From: Rhizomys pruinosus
Taxonomy: Eukaryota; Chordata; Mammalia; Rodentia; Spalacidae
Direction: 5' to 3'
NCBI GenBank assembly: GCA_009823505.1
Contig: VZQC01005070.1
Span: 4,153,570 to 4,217,569 of the forward strand
DNA: 64,000 nt
Shown here one piece after another: positions 46,790 to 58,772 of the stretch. A program made the position numbers and the translations under genes. Below the pieces are notes generated by a model, which worked only from the letters and a program-made list of their open reading frames with translations, was not told the origin of the DNA and did not search any database. Position 1 is the first letter of the stretch. Each line of letters starts with the position of its first letter.

Positions 46790-49528
46790 ATAGAAGAAAT
46801 AAATAAATAAACCCTTTAAAAAATCTGTATTTTCATCAAAGCTGATTTATAAAATATCAAAGCATCGATAAATTGGTGACAAATGGCAATCTAGTGTTTT
46901 CCTGCTTTGTCTACATAATTGATATCTTGTTTGCTAATTACCTGTAATTTTTCAGTTGTATATAAGACACCGGGTAATACAAAATCCATACCTGCTAGTA
47001 AGAACAATCATAAGCTCTGGGTGAAAACAAAGCCAACATATTTTCCCATTTCTAATATCTTGAGTGAGCCCTAATCTTTTTGTAAGTTGAGTTAAATTTA
47101 AGAGAGGTTTTTTTTTTTTTTTTTTTCCTAATCTTTAATCAGGGTGGAGTTGTTGTCACCTGTAAGGAGTTAAACATGTTCAGATGCAGCCACAAACTGT
47201 GAGCTTAGCAAGACTGGCTATGGATGATGGTAATTCCATGGTGTCCTTTCACCTTCACTTGAGAACTTGTCACATTTCCATTTCTAACCACTTTGCCCGA
47301 GTAAGATTTAATTCAACACATTTTTGCTTTTATTTTCTAAGCAAATTTAAGATTCTGTTTACTTATGTGTGTTCAGTGGAGGTCATGCTGAAAAATGAAC
47401 CTCCGAGCATGCTGGCGAGACCATAAAATATGAAATGGTGATAGTTAAGCTTATAATCTATTATTCTCTTTATGTGAAATAGTACAACCCAGCATGTTCA
47501 TTGAATTGAAGATTATAAACAACTTGCATAATGCCAAAAGAATGCTCTTTCAACTAAGAATTTATCACTGGAATGCTTGTTACATGTAATGTTTGCTTTG
47601 GAATTAGACATAAAAATAACTACAATAACATATTTAGCTGATTCTTCATCTTAAAAGACATTTAAGAAAATAGGTAGTGCATAAGAAGTGAAAAATAAAA
47701 CATTTTATGTAGTTTCATGAGCTTTTCCTAGGATGTTAATATATGCATGAATGTCTGAAAGCAACCAGATACCACAAACAATTTATATTATGTTAAATTC
47801 TTTCCCAGAGAAGTATCTTATTATATCTCTATAAAGCACACAATTTCATTATCTATTGAGTATTTTGTGTTCTCTGTCTCTCTTTTTAATGTTAGAACAC
47901 CATAGCTTATAACCTTTAAATCTACTTTCTTCTCATTTCTGAAATGGCGTTTAAAAGATAGTTTCTGCTTCTCAGTACTGGTGTAATATTCTTGATTCTG
48001 TTAACATTACCCAAAGAAATAAGTGACCTTCAGATAATGATATGTGAAAAAAAAAAAAAAACAGAAATGGTGTGGACCTCCAATTTCAAAAGTAGAAGTA
48101 GATATTTTCCAGTCAAGGATGGAGAGCAAATCAATAGATGTACTGACATTCAGAGTCCTGGATATAATTTCTGGTTGTGATACTCTGTTCTAATGTTATA
48201 TTGCCTTGAATTCTTTGTTATATTTGTTTCCAGAACTTACAAAGTATGTGGGTGTGTTATTTAATTACTGTGAACTATAATTAATTCCCACTCACTAGAA
48301 TCTAGATGATATAAAGGAACAGACTTTCATATGTTTTTTTTTTTTTATATTCCATAGATTTGGAGAAGTGCCATAGGAAGATTTGACACTTGCTCATACC
48401 TATTGAGTGAATAAGTGAATCTCCAGAAGGAAATGAATAAAAACTGGTTCACACAGACTTTGAGGAACTAAACTGAATAGTTTTATATAATGCTTTCACT
48501 ATAAAGATCCTGATACTGGCTGAGCACTCATAAATGTCAGCTATACATAATGTGCTGATTTTCTCTGTCTGAATGAAGACATGCTAATATTTCCAGACTT
48601 AGTAGGCAGCTTCCAATTTCCATGATAAATGTTGCTTTGGTGAGAAAAAGAAACTGACATTATTGGATACCATGTTGAGAAAAACCATGGTTAATTGGCT
48701 TGTTTTTCACATTTTTAAATGCTATCATCTGGCATATTTGGATGCACCATGTTAGAAGGATTCCACTCTTTTCCAATTTTGAGACTCATGGCTTGTAACT
48801 TTAGTGTTTAGTTGAGGCTCAACCAAGAACAAACATGTATGGGTGGTACATTGAGAGATCTATCCATCACAATTTTAAATCACTTAGAACTGTTGAAAAA
48901 TCTCACAATAATATGAGTTAGTAAGTCCTGATTTTGATCTGGATAATTCAATATTGTTTTTGCTATACAGCTTGAAAATTTAATTGTATTTGAAACTAAA
49001 GAAAAATAACACGGTGTTGTAGAATGAAATTTCAATCTGTACTCACAACAGACTTGCTGAAATCCTTGTAAGAGGATCTGAACTCTGAGGTGCTGGTGCA
49101 GGGACATGTGCACCTTTTTCTCCTTTCATTTTCCTACTTCTCTAAGCTGAAAACCCGGGGAAGTTAGTGATAAACGAATGGAAGAACATAGCAGGAGATT
49201 GCACCTATTTTCTCTTCTTATCCAAACAAAATACTGAAACTGCTAGCCTGTACTTCTTTGTCCAAGAACAGGAATTCTTATTCCTTGATCAGGTAGTCAA
49301 TCTACATACCAAAAGAAGCCGGAGGTGCAAGAGCAAAGTGAGAGGCTGGGCACTGAAGAAAGTTTGGGAAAATAGATGAAGACGTGAACTTCTGGTATGT
49401 GAGAGGTGACATGGGATTTAATATACCTTCATACACATGCGCTTGAACGAACTCCAGGGTTGTTAAGAGAGAGAATGACTCTTCCAGAACTGACCCTTTT
49501 TAATCTGAGACTTATAAAAGACATACTT
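46790..49528. other. Unique intergenic DNA
   Basis: About 2.7 kb with only T/A homopolymers (for example T21 near 47107 and A15 near 48047). Open frames at 47184-47426 and 49167-49379 have no motifs. Confidence 0.4.
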
Positions 49529-49551
49529 TATTTATTTATTTATTTATTTAG
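49529..49551. repeat. (TTTA)n short array
   Basis: Five to six TTTA units. AT-rich unique DNA, including an ATATAT run at 49650-49661, follows to 49732. Confidence 0.8.
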
Positions 49552-49743
49552 TGACTTAAATTTTCATGGCTGAGGATTAAATCAAGAATCTCATATATGA
49601 TATTGAAATATTTTATCATTGTTCTACATCTCCAATTTCAACTATACTATATATATATATAATATAGCACCAATATATACATTATATAGTATAGCCTGTG
49701 AAGTGTGTTTAAATCACCCCGATCATACATAATAATTGCAGAT

Positions 49744-49997
49744 TTTTTAAATTTTTTTAATTAATTTTATTTATTTCTGTATGTGTATGAATGTACTGTC
49801 TGCATGCAAGTTTGTGCACCCATGTCGTGCAATGCTGCGGAGCTCAGAAGAGGGTGTCGGATTCCCCTGGAACTGGAGTTCTCCTGGAATTGGAGTTTTG
49901 GACGGTTCTCGGCCGCCATGTGGGTGTTGGGGATTGAACCCGGGTCCTCTGCAAGAGCGGTCGGCACTCTTAACCGCTAGGCCATCTCTCCAGCCCC
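49744..49997 (-). mobile_element. Young B2 SINE, 17-bp-duplication subfamily
   Basis: Duplication TAATTGCAGAT at 49733-49743 and 49998-50008. The internal 17-bp near-repeat lies at about 49869-49896. The 129-codon plus-strand open frame across it is a SINE translation running into the flank. Confidence 0.95.
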
Positions 49998-50394
49998 TAA
50001 TTGCAGATATTTTTAGTGAATTTAGTTCCATCTTTAATTACAGAAGCCATCTGGGTTACAAAATCTCAGGACCTAAACTATCTGGAACCAAAGGTGTTTC
50101 TACTTTTTTAATTGAGACACTGCATTTTCTCATTATTTTCTCCTACCAGGGGAGGCTTGTCTTACTGTAATCTTTCTTTAATCTGTCCCCTACTTTCTGG
50201 AGGGGCAGTTGTAGTGGTTATATAAAAGTACTTTGTAATGGAGGGAATGACTTCCAGGTGGGGTTTAATATTATCAAAGAATGTAATGATATACACACAT
50301 GTTAAGTTCTATGATATTTTCCTGTTGTCATTTTCAGCAATGCCTTTTCTGTCATAGACACTTAGTTTTAACTTTTTGTTTAATTGTTTCTCAT

Positions 50395-50550
50395 TTTGTT
50401 AGTGGTTCCCACATGAGCAGGCCCCAGAATTTTCCTGTGGAGCTCATCAAATGTGACATGGTTGTTCTATTCCAGGTTCCAATACAGTGAGGGCCAGGCT
50501 CCAGATTGTGTGAGAAATTCCCAGGTGATGCTGGAGACATTGAACAGACA
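50395..50550 (+). mobile_element. MER5-like hAT relic
   Basis: TTAGTGGTTCCCACATGAGC, GAGCTCATCAAA and AAATTCCCAGGTGATGCTGG match the order of MER5-type elements. Diverged. Unique DNA lies on both sides (50010-50394 and 50551-51600). Confidence 0.6.
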
Positions 50551-51599
50551 CAATTGTGACCGTAAAAGTTAAATAAGATTGTGGATGATGCAATTCTTAG
50601 TATGCAATAATTCATTATCTATCACGCTATCAGAAGAAATCCTGATTTAATTTTTATTAGCCCAGAAGACCAAATCTCCACCCCATTTACAAACAGCAAG
50701 GGCTGGAGCAAATCTCTTTACAATCATCTCTGAAATATAGGGCTGTGTAGAAATTAGCTCCATGGTATGGAACAAAAAATAACGATAGCACTTATATGAC
50801 ATGATTCATAGTCACATGAATGTGATCCCACGAGTTAGGCTTTCTTTAATCCCTGTGTAATTCTAATTATTTTATCAGCAGCTATCTACTGTGGAAAGTA
50901 AAATTTCCCATCCACTGACTGTTCATTCATGAAAACTATTTTCTTTCATTTTAAACATATCTAATCCTTGTCACATGAGCAAATAATCTCACTTAACCCT
51001 TAAAACAGCACTTCCAGGAAATTGTTTTCCATTTATGACTTCTATCAGCTCAAGGGACTCACCACAGTCTGGAAGCATTGTTACAGACCAGAATTTCATT
51101 ATATTCATCGAAGGTTATAAACCTGACTCGTTTGCATCTTGTTATAATCTATCACAATGCCTTCTGTGTTCACCAAATCAGTAACAGTAATGTTGCACTG
51201 AACTGAAGGAAGCACAGTTTTACAGCTCACATCTGTATTTGTATAAACCAGACGGCAAATATTTTCCTCAATTTAGCTTTTCCCTGAATGTGAAATGGAG
51301 AGTGAGATTGGATGGTGGTGGGTGGGGATTAGAATAAAACAACCTCAACACTGAAAGCACTTTTGAGGTAATTTGGAAAATCTTGTTACCATGCAAAATA
51401 TAAGTAAAAATTGTTTCTTAAATATAGTTTATATTTCATATTTCATTCAATTTCATTCCAAAGAATCACTAAATCATATTAGACTATGAGCTTTATGTGA
51501 GAACAAGCCAATGTTCCAGCTTTACTTTGCATTCAGAAATGCTTTACAAAATCTACATTATGAACCCAGCCATAGAAAGTCACCAGTACTGTGTAATCT

Positions 51600-51798
51600 G
51601 TTTAGCTTGAACTTGAACTTGTCAGTATAACATATCCTAGAGTCATCTGAGGGGAAGCCTCCCTTGAAAATTTCCCAGATCAGATTGGCTGTGAGAAAGT
51701 CTTTGGAGATTGTTTTGATTGTTAATTTTTGTGAAAGTGTCCAGCCCAGTCAGTGGCAACATTGCTAGTAAGCATTCCAAACTATATAAGAAATCTAG
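51600..51798. mobile_element. URR1-like hAT MITE, left part
   Basis: CCTAGAGTCATCTGAGGGGA, GATCAGATTGGCTGTGAGAA and AGTGTCCAGCCCAGTCAGTG match the family at 27.1 kb. It is split from its right part (52150-52440) by a SINE nest. Confidence 0.65.
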
Positions 51799-52149
51799 CT
51801 GAGGAGGCTAGAGACATGGCACAGCAGATAAGGGTACTGGCATTTTTTTTTTTTTTTTGTCTTTTCAAGACAGGGTCTCCCTGTAGCCCTAGCTGTCCTG
51901 GAACTCACTCTGTAGACCAGGTTGGCCTTGAACTCGCAAAGATCCGCCTGCCTCTGCCTCCTGAGTGCTAGGATTAAAGGCGCACGCCACAACACCCAGC
52001 TTGGGTACTGGCATTTTAAAGGATAACCATCCATAGTTCCAGCTCCAGAGATCTGACACCATCCCTCTGTGGGCACTGCACTACACAGGAGCACTTACAA
52101 ACATGCAATCATAAACATAAAATATAAATAATAACAATATTTTTAAAAA
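51799..52149 (+). mobile_element. B2/B3 SINE split by a B1
   Basis: Head GAGGCTAGAGACATGGCACA at 51802 and body from 52003 (CATCCATAGTTCCAGCTCCA, GATCTGACACCATCC, TACACAGGAGCAC) with A-rich tail. Inserted in the URR1-like element and itself interrupted at 51847-52002. Confidence 0.82.
51847..52002 (-). mobile_element. B1 SINE nested in B2/B3
   Basis: Near-consensus antisense B1. Exact duplication GGGTACTGGCATTTT at 51832-51846 and 52003-52017 makes it the youngest layer of the nest. Confidence 0.95.
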
Positions 52150-52440
52150 GAAATCTGACTGGATATAAGCTAGCCTATGAAGAAGGCATAAGCAACAGTC
52201 TCCATAGTGCTTGCTGGGCTTCTTTAGCTATGAAATGAGTTCCTTGGTGGAGGATAATTCTGTGTGGAATAGCAAGGAGGTCTGACTTCAAGTTCCTGCC
52301 TTGTCTCCATACCAATGTGTTCTCTTAATGTGGGACTCTGATCCCAGAACTGTAAGCTGAAAGAAAAATCCTTTCCTCTCCTAAGTTTCTTCTGGTCATG
52401 GTGTTTTATCGCAGGAAGGAAATGGAACTAGAGCAGTAGG
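52150..52440. mobile_element. URR1-like hAT MITE, right part
   Basis: Contains GGAGGTCTGACTTCAAGTTC, CTGCCTTG and ends TGGTGTTTTATCGCAGGAAG, corresponding to the right end of the 27.1-kb copy. Confidence 0.65.
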
Positions 52441-52659
52441 GGAGGAGATATAAATCCTTTAAAAAAAAGGGTTTGAGACAGGTGGATGAATACCTTTGAT
52501 AGAGTATCAGAAGCAATGCAGTAAAAGTCGGAGGAAGGAAAACTTGACAGAAGGAAAGCTTTGTGTCCTACATTCATAACAGACATCAGAAGAACCTAGG
52601 AATAGCCTACAACCTGGGTCGTTCTTTGTAGTTATCCGCCTTTGAGGAAAGATCTTTGT

Positions 52660-52886
52660 GAATTAAAAAAATATATATGTTATTTTTATTTTATGTGCAA
52701 AGTGTATTCCTAGCATGGATGTAAGTACACCAATGTCATGCAATGCCCATGGAGGTCAAAAGAGGACACTGAATTCCCCTGGAACTGGAGTTAAGGATGG
52801 CTGTTGACCATGTGCTGGGAATCAAACCCAGATCCTCTGCAAGAGTAGCCAGTGCTCTTAACCACTGAACCATCTCTCTCTGAACC
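52660..52886 (-). mobile_element. Diverged B2 SINE
   Basis: Minus-strand B2 with several indels. Flanking AAGATCTTTG at 52649-52658 and 52887-52896 is preserved. Confidence 0.87.
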
Positions 52887-53149
52887 AAGATCTTTGTAAT
52901 TTTATGTTCCTATGCATGATATTGGCCATACTAGGGAAGGAGTGTAGCCTTAATGACAAGTTTCTGTTGAGGGTATTATCTAGTACTCCCACCAGAGAGA
53001 GAATGAGAGCTTATAGCTGAGGTGAAGGATGGCGTGGACCACCATGTAGTGTCTACTTCACAGGAAGCATTTGCAACTGTGGCCTGTTGCTTGTATTGTA
53101 CAGGCTGCATGCTAATGTTAATAGTATTTTTAAACACTTGAATAACAAA

Positions 53150-53335
53150 AACAATATTTATACTTATCACTTTACAGCATCTCAATGACATATCAACATG
53201 TTTCATCTTAACATCTCTAGTAGGTATTATTAATTTTGTAGGCAAAGATGCTGAAACATCTAGATGGTCTAAATAAAAAAAAATCAGACTACACAGCATC
53301 AAGTACTCAACTGGAATTTAAACACAGTCTTTTAG
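53150..53335. mobile_element. MIR-like ancient SINE relic
   Basis: CACTTTACAGCATCTCAATG, TAGTAGGTATTATTAATTTT and GCAAAGATGCTGAAAC, then ACTGGAATTTAAACACAGTC, follow the order of the MIR core and 3' region. Strongly diverged. Confidence 0.6.
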
Positions 53336-53339
53336 AACC

Positions 53340-54655
53340 TGACCTTCAGTTCTCATGCTTAGGCAAAAATCTACAACTCAAAAGGAGTGGTAAAGTGTCA
53401 GAAGAGTGTGTTCACTTAAGGCAATCTGTCCAGTTGTTAGGAAGGCAGATTCCTGTTTTCATGTAGCCAGGGCAAGTTTTGCAGAAAAAGTGAAATCACA
53501 TTTCTTCCAGGGTGATAAGTAACAATGTGAACTGGATTGAATACCATTAACATCATCTCATTAGTAGATCTATAGCTCAAAACAGTGCTCAATGATCACA
53601 GATAACAGTTTGTAAAAATGTGCTTTCTCTTTTTGGTCGTAATTAATTATGTGGTAGCTTCTATTTTGCCCCTTTTCCTACCAATCAAAAATGCTTACTA
53701 TGTGAAACTATAGAAATTCTTGTTACTACCAGGTGTAGGATAATAAAAAGCAGGTTCTGTTTATGATATCCTTGGTCATCCCACTCTAATGAAAGCCTGC
53801 ATGCCACAGTGTCAAATCCTCCAAATTTATAGGTTGCTTGAGCCTCAGGCTAAGGCAGCAGAAACATCATACTTATGGGGAATGAACACCCTATATTAAG
53901 CTACTCTGCACTAACAAAACCTGAAACTTGTTCTTATTTCTATTGTTAAGAATATAGTTGGAGATGTTGATGCATTGTGGCCGCTTAGAAATGAATGCAA
54001 ACCCCATAAGTAGAGAGTACTTCATACATCCATGGGTTCTTGCTATACTGTTTAGTGCAATAAGCAGGTTGAAAAGTTGCAGATGCATCATGGCCACAAT
54101 CTATAATCATGCACTATTGATTTGCTTTTTTTAATTTTCACAATCAAAAGGGATTTCAGTTTTTCATATTCATTTATTTTAATCCACATTCATATTGAGC
54201 TACAATTGCTTATAACTGTTTTCACAGTGTTATGTTTACTCTGCTAGAAGCTCTCAGGTAGAATAGGACTCTGATTTTCTCTCCTACGATTCCACATGAG
54301 CAAAATGCTCTGTTTACCTTAGTGTAAACTAAGGTAAACACATGGCACATGCCCTGTGGATGTCATCTGGAATAGGAACAAACTTCCACTGTTCTTTCTA
54401 GTTTATCATCTTTCCAACTGTATTATACTTGAATCAATAAAAGTCATGGATTGAACCCTTCATACATGATCAAATCCTGTTGATAGCATGGAATGTGGTG
54501 CTCTACTGAAAAGTTCAAGGTCCTCTTTCCAATTATCTGTAATCTTACACATGTTCCTATATTTAAACATTTTTTACAATTATTGTGTGTATGCATGAGA
54601 GAGATAATTTTTTGAAATTATCCAAACTCATTTATATCAAAGTATTCATTATATA
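53340..54655. other. Unique intergenic DNA
   Basis: No recognised repeat. A short inverted repeat at 54319-54342 (TTTACCTTAGTG against CACTAAGGTAAA-like) is the only structure noticed. Confidence 0.45.
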
Positions 54656-54659
54656 TTCT

Positions 54660-54885
54660 ATATTTTTAAAAGAATTTGATTTTATTTTGTGTATTAGTAT
54701 ATTGCCTGCATGTGTGTAAGTGCATCTATGTCATGCAATCCCTGCAGAGGTCAGAAAAGGGAATCAGATTCCCCTGGTACTAGAGTTATGGATGGTTGTT
54801 AGCTAGCATGTGAGTGCTGGGGATCAAACCCAGATCCTCTCCAAGAGCAGCCAATGCTCCTCACCACTGAACAAACTCTCTAGCC
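54660..54885 (-). mobile_element. Diverged B2 SINE
   Basis: Minus-strand B2 with 10-20% changes by eye. Flanks ATATTCT at 54652-54658 and 54887-54893. Confidence 0.85.
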
Positions 54886-54954
54886 CATATTCTGGATTTT
54901 AAATCTTTCCATTTTATTTCATTTTAGTGTATAAGAAATACCTCCTATAAGATA

Positions 54955-55042
54955 TGCTTTTTTAATTTCTTGATCTTAGCCAGTCTTATCAGAGTGAGAT
55001 GATATCTTAAAGTGGTTTTCCTTAATTATTAATGATGTTGAA
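54955..55042 (-). pseudogene. L1 ORF2 3' piece, left of nested insert
   Basis: Antisense ORF2 text TTAGCCAGTCTTATCAGAGT, GAGATGATATC and AATTATTAATGATGTTGAAC. It continues at 55615 after an inserted L1 tail. Confidence 0.78.
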
Positions 55043-55605
55043 CACTTTTTTTTTATTGATACTTTATGTATTTCATACATCATTTTCCAATTCAGTTCAG
55101 GCATATATACCCTTCCCTTCCCCCCACCCCACCCCTACCCATCCCAGATCATGCATTCTGCCGTAAGTTCTGCATCTTTCTCTGCTTTTTTGTTTTGTTT
55201 TGTTTTCATTTTTTTTTAACAATAAGTGATAATTTGTGAGTACAAGCATCCTTCATGTAAAACCAATTTGCAAGCAGTTGTGCCCAAACCCACACAGCTC
55301 ATGGGTCCCACCATCCTGAAAGGGGGGGCTTGTATGTTCAATCAAGTTGATCAAATGAGTGTCCAGTCTATATTGTTGTAGTTTCACCATTAACCCCAAT
55401 CGAAGCCCTTACATTCTACCACGCCCCCTCTTCCGCAGATTGTTCCCTAGGCTTAGAAAAGGGGCACAGGTGGATGAGAAGCAAAACACTCTACTTTCTC
55501 TGAAGCTGATGTCTTGGTCTCTAGTCAGTTCTGGCTGTTTTCTTTCATGGGCTGCCAGCTTGTCCAGGCATAACCTTTCGGTCCTATTAATGAAGATGTT
55601 TCTCA
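55043..55605 (-). mobile_element. L1 3' UTR nested in an older L1
   Basis: Close relative of 19115-19640 (shared TTGTTCCCTAGGCTTAGAAA, GGGGCACAGGTGGATGAGAA, TTCATGGGCT). It interrupts the antisense ORF2 flow between GTTGAACACTT and TCTCAGCCATC. A small repeat ATGTTTCTCAGC (55596 and 55619) marks the right join. Confidence 0.78.
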
Positions 55606-55614
55606 GCTTAAAAA

Positions 55615-56068
55615 AAAATGTTTCTCAGCCATCTTTATTTCCTCACTTGTTAAGTCTTGGTTCAGCTCTTTACTCCATCTCTCAAGTAGGTCATTTGTTT
55701 TCTTGTGTCTTTTTTTTTTTTTTTTGAGTAGTTTCTATATTCTGGATATTAATGCTTTGTCAGATATGTCACTGGTGAAGGTTTCCTCCTACTCTGTGGG
55801 TTTTCTTTTCATTTCATCGATTGTTTTGTTGTTTTTGTTGTTGTTATTGTTTTTGCTATACAGAAGCTTTTGAGTTTAATGAGATCCCACTTGTCAATTG
55901 TTGACCTTATTTCCTGTGCAGCTGCTGTTTGATTTAAAAAGTCTTTTCCAACTCCTATATCTTGTAGGTTGCTGCCAACGTTTTCTTCTATCACCTTCAG
56001 AGTTTCTGGTTTCACACTGAGGTCTTTGAACCATTTGGAGTTCATTTTTGTACAGGGTGAGAGGATGG
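55615..56068 (-). pseudogene. L1 ORF2 piece, middle
   Basis: Antisense ORF2 C-terminal region (GATATTAATGCTTTGTCAGA, CAGAAGCTTTTGAGTTTAAT, TTCATTTTTGTACAGGGTGA). Partly open over 101 codons on the minus strand, but its ends are lost. Confidence 0.82.
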
Positions 56069-56405
56069 GTGTATTAGTCACTTTTCTGTTGCTGTGATAA
56101 AACACCATGACCAAGGAACTTATAAAAGGAAGAGTTTATTTGAGGGAATTAGAGTCCACTGTGGCAGGAGGCATGGCGGCTGGAGCTGGAACAGCACACC
56201 GAGAGTCACATCTCGCAAAGAGCACTGGAAGCAGAGAGCACGACTGGAGACCACGAGACTTGTTAAACTCACTAAGCCTGCCCCCAATAACGTACTTCCT
56301 CTAGCACAGCCACACCTTCTAAGACCTCCAAAAACAGTGTCACCAACTGGAGACAAATGTCTGAATACTTACAGCCTCTGGGGGATACTCATTCGAGCCA
56401 TCACA
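56069..56405. mobile_element. URR1-like hAT element inserted in L1
   Basis: Begins TGTATTAGTCACTTTTCTGT and TGCTGTGATAAAACACCATG, the end sequence I associate with rodent URR1-type elements. It contains GCATGGCGGCTGGAGC and GCCTGCCCCCAATAACG-like text and ends near TCGAGCCATCACA. A short ATGGGT direct repeat flanks it. The L1 text resumes precisely after it. Confidence 0.65.
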
Positions 56406-56930
56406 ATGGGTTTAATTTTATTCTTCTACAAATGGTGATCCAGTTTTGCCAGCACCATTTGCTGAAGATACTGTCTTTCCTCCATTGAGTCTTTTTGGCC
56501 TTTTGTCAAATAGGAGGTAGCTGAAATTATATGTGCTCAAATTTGGATCTTCAATTTTGTTCTATTGGTCTATGGGTCTGTTTTTGTGCCAGTACCAGGC
56601 TGATTTTGTGACTATAGCCCTGTAATATAGTTGAAGTTGGGTATAGTGATCCCCCCTGTATTGCGCTTTTCACTCAGGGTTGCTTTGGCTATTTGGGGTC
56701 TTTTGTTTTACCATATGAATGTAAGGATTTTTTTTCCAAGTCTGTGAAGAAACTCATGGGGATTTTAATTGGGATTGCATTGACTCTGTATATTAATTCA
56801 GGTAGAGTGGACATTTTTACTTTATTAATTTTTCCAATCCATGAGCATGGGAGGTCTCTGATTCCAAAATTGGGGAGACCATGGGGTGGTGTAGTAGTAC
56901 AGGTCTTGGATCAATTTTCAGGATACACAG
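56406..56930 (-). pseudogene. L1 ORF2 piece, right
   Basis: Antisense ORF2 from TTCTTCTACAAATGGTGATC through TCTATGGGTCTGTTTTTGTG to TTTATTAATTTTTCCAATCC. The same protein region is sense at 25.1-25.5 kb and 63.3-63.7 kb, so the three copies can be compared. Confidence 0.85.
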
Positions 56931-56934
56931 AATA

Positions 56935-57611
56935 AATGAACATATCAGATTCCCAATGCAATATGAACCTTTCCTATTGATTAATTTATTGTACTATTGA
57001 TACATTTCAGTACTTATTTTCATTAGAAATATTGTTTTGTTGTCATTGAAGTACTGTGGAGAGACTCAAAATACTGCAATTACAAATTAAGATAAACCTT
57101 TATTTCACATAATGATAACCCACTGACTTGAGCCTAAGACTGATATTGATGGTGAACAATAAACAACCATTACCACTTAGTTTCTTACCTGAACATAGTT
57201 TTGACATAATTGTAGTAATTTGTGCACAATCTTCAACTCAGTAAGTAGGCTGTGATACAATAAATCAACTAAAAGAAACTTAATGGATTGCCATTTGAGT
57301 CTAAGTGTTCATGTTTATCTTCTCAGATTAACATTTTAATGTATTTGATATATTAAAGACATGGTGATTTTCAAACTGCTCTCTTGAAAATATGCAGAAG
57401 TTATTACAACTCAGACTGAAGTAAATAACCTCCAGTCAGCTTGCTGTGACAGCCATAACACACTTGCACCTCTCTGCAAGCACTTGGTGCTCCTTTCTAA
57501 TACTGCTTCTGCTGTTTGGTTGCACTTTACATTTCAGTTGAGAGAAGAAAATGATTTTTTCTATCTCTCTAGTCGATCATTTACTCTGATGTCTGATGTC
57601 AAGATATAAAA
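56935..57611. other. Unique intergenic DNA
   Basis: Nothing recognised. Confidence 0.4.
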
Positions 57612-57621
57612 GATCACCTCT

Positions 57622-57768
57622 GGCTGGGTGTGGTGGTGCACACCTAGCACTGGGCAGGCAGAGGCAGGAGGATATTTGTGAGTTTAAGGACAGCCTGGTC
57701 TACTGATGGAGTTCCAGTACAGCTGGGGCTACAGGGAGACCTTGTCTTGAAAAGACCAAAAAAAAAAA
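57622..57768 (+). mobile_element. B1 SINE
   Basis: Full-length with an 11-bp gap after GGTGCACACC. A13 tail. Flanks AGATCACCT / ATATCACCT. Confidence 0.92.
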
Positions 57769-57871
57769 AAATATCACCTTTGCTGAAAGATGTCTAGCTT
57801 CACCAAACACAACTGTTTTTCCAATCTTCTTTCCATACATGCTTTCATAATAAAAACTAAGTAAGGTACTG

Positions 57872-58096
57872 TGTATGTGGCTAAGATGGTAAAGTGTTTG
57901 CTGGGTAAGCCTGAGATCCTCAGTTCACTTTCCCAGCATCCATATAAAAGCTGGGTAAAAAAGTGAACTTCTATAACCTCACTACTGAGAGTGTGAGAGT
58001 GGAGACAGGCGGGCTGGTCCTTAGAGCTTATTAGCCAGCTGAAGGAGCTCTAGGTACTCTGACAAACCTGTCTCAAAAAAAAAAAAAAAAAAAAGC
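57872..58096 (+). mobile_element. Diverged B4/RSINE1-like SINE
   Basis: tRNA-like head (GTGGCTAAGATGGTAAAGTG, GTTTGCTGGGTAAGCCTGAG) joined to a B1-like end (GAGACAGGCGGGCTGGTCC ... AAACCTGTCTC) and A20. Confidence 0.72.
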
Positions 58097-58415
58097 AAGC
58101 AAAATGCTTCTGTGAGTGCAGTACTGGCAAGAAGACCCATGCACACATGCCCTGCCCAGCAAAGAAACACACAGAAACACATAAACAAGGCACGTGTGCA
58201 CGCACAGCCTCATAAGCGAAGTTGGAGATGTTATTGCATCCTGATTTACAGTATCATTGTGTGCACCGAAGAATAATTTATATTCAGTTTAAATTATAAA
58301 GATCATTTTAAAGATTACTGAACAGATTCTGGATAGATCCATCATGAACAAATACAAAACAAAGATGAATGGAAACAGGGTTAAAAATAAAGAGTGTTTC
58401 TGATCAGACTGAGGT

Positions 58416-58420
<5 letters not shown>

Positions 58421-58452
<32 letters not shown>
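58421..58452. repeat. (AC)n microsatellite
   Basis: Sixteen AC units. Confidence 0.93.
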
Positions 58453-58455
<3 letters not shown>

Positions 58456-58772
58456 AGTATATCAGCACACCTTACAGAGATAATGTGATCAAAATAGCAT
58501 CAGAGCTAGAATGAACTTGTGATCTGCCACAAAACTTTAAAAATCCATATGAGGGGAAGGAGCTAGCTACTTAGACTTGACAGGCCATTCTCCATTGTGT
58601 AGTCAGAAGGACTTAAAGGAATAATTTGACAGGCAAGGTCAAACAATAACGTAATCAACATTTAAATGGACTAAACAAGTTGCTATTGTAGCTCATAGGG
58701 TTCATAGGAGGGCAAAGTTGATGATTATTTTTCTCTTCTGCTAGCGTTCACGGCACCTTCTATCATTGTAAA

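Noticed and set aside
54319..54342. Short inverted repeat around CCTTAGTGTAAACTAAGG
   Set aside because: Too short and A/T-rich to distinguish from chance, and no neighbouring gene to regulate.
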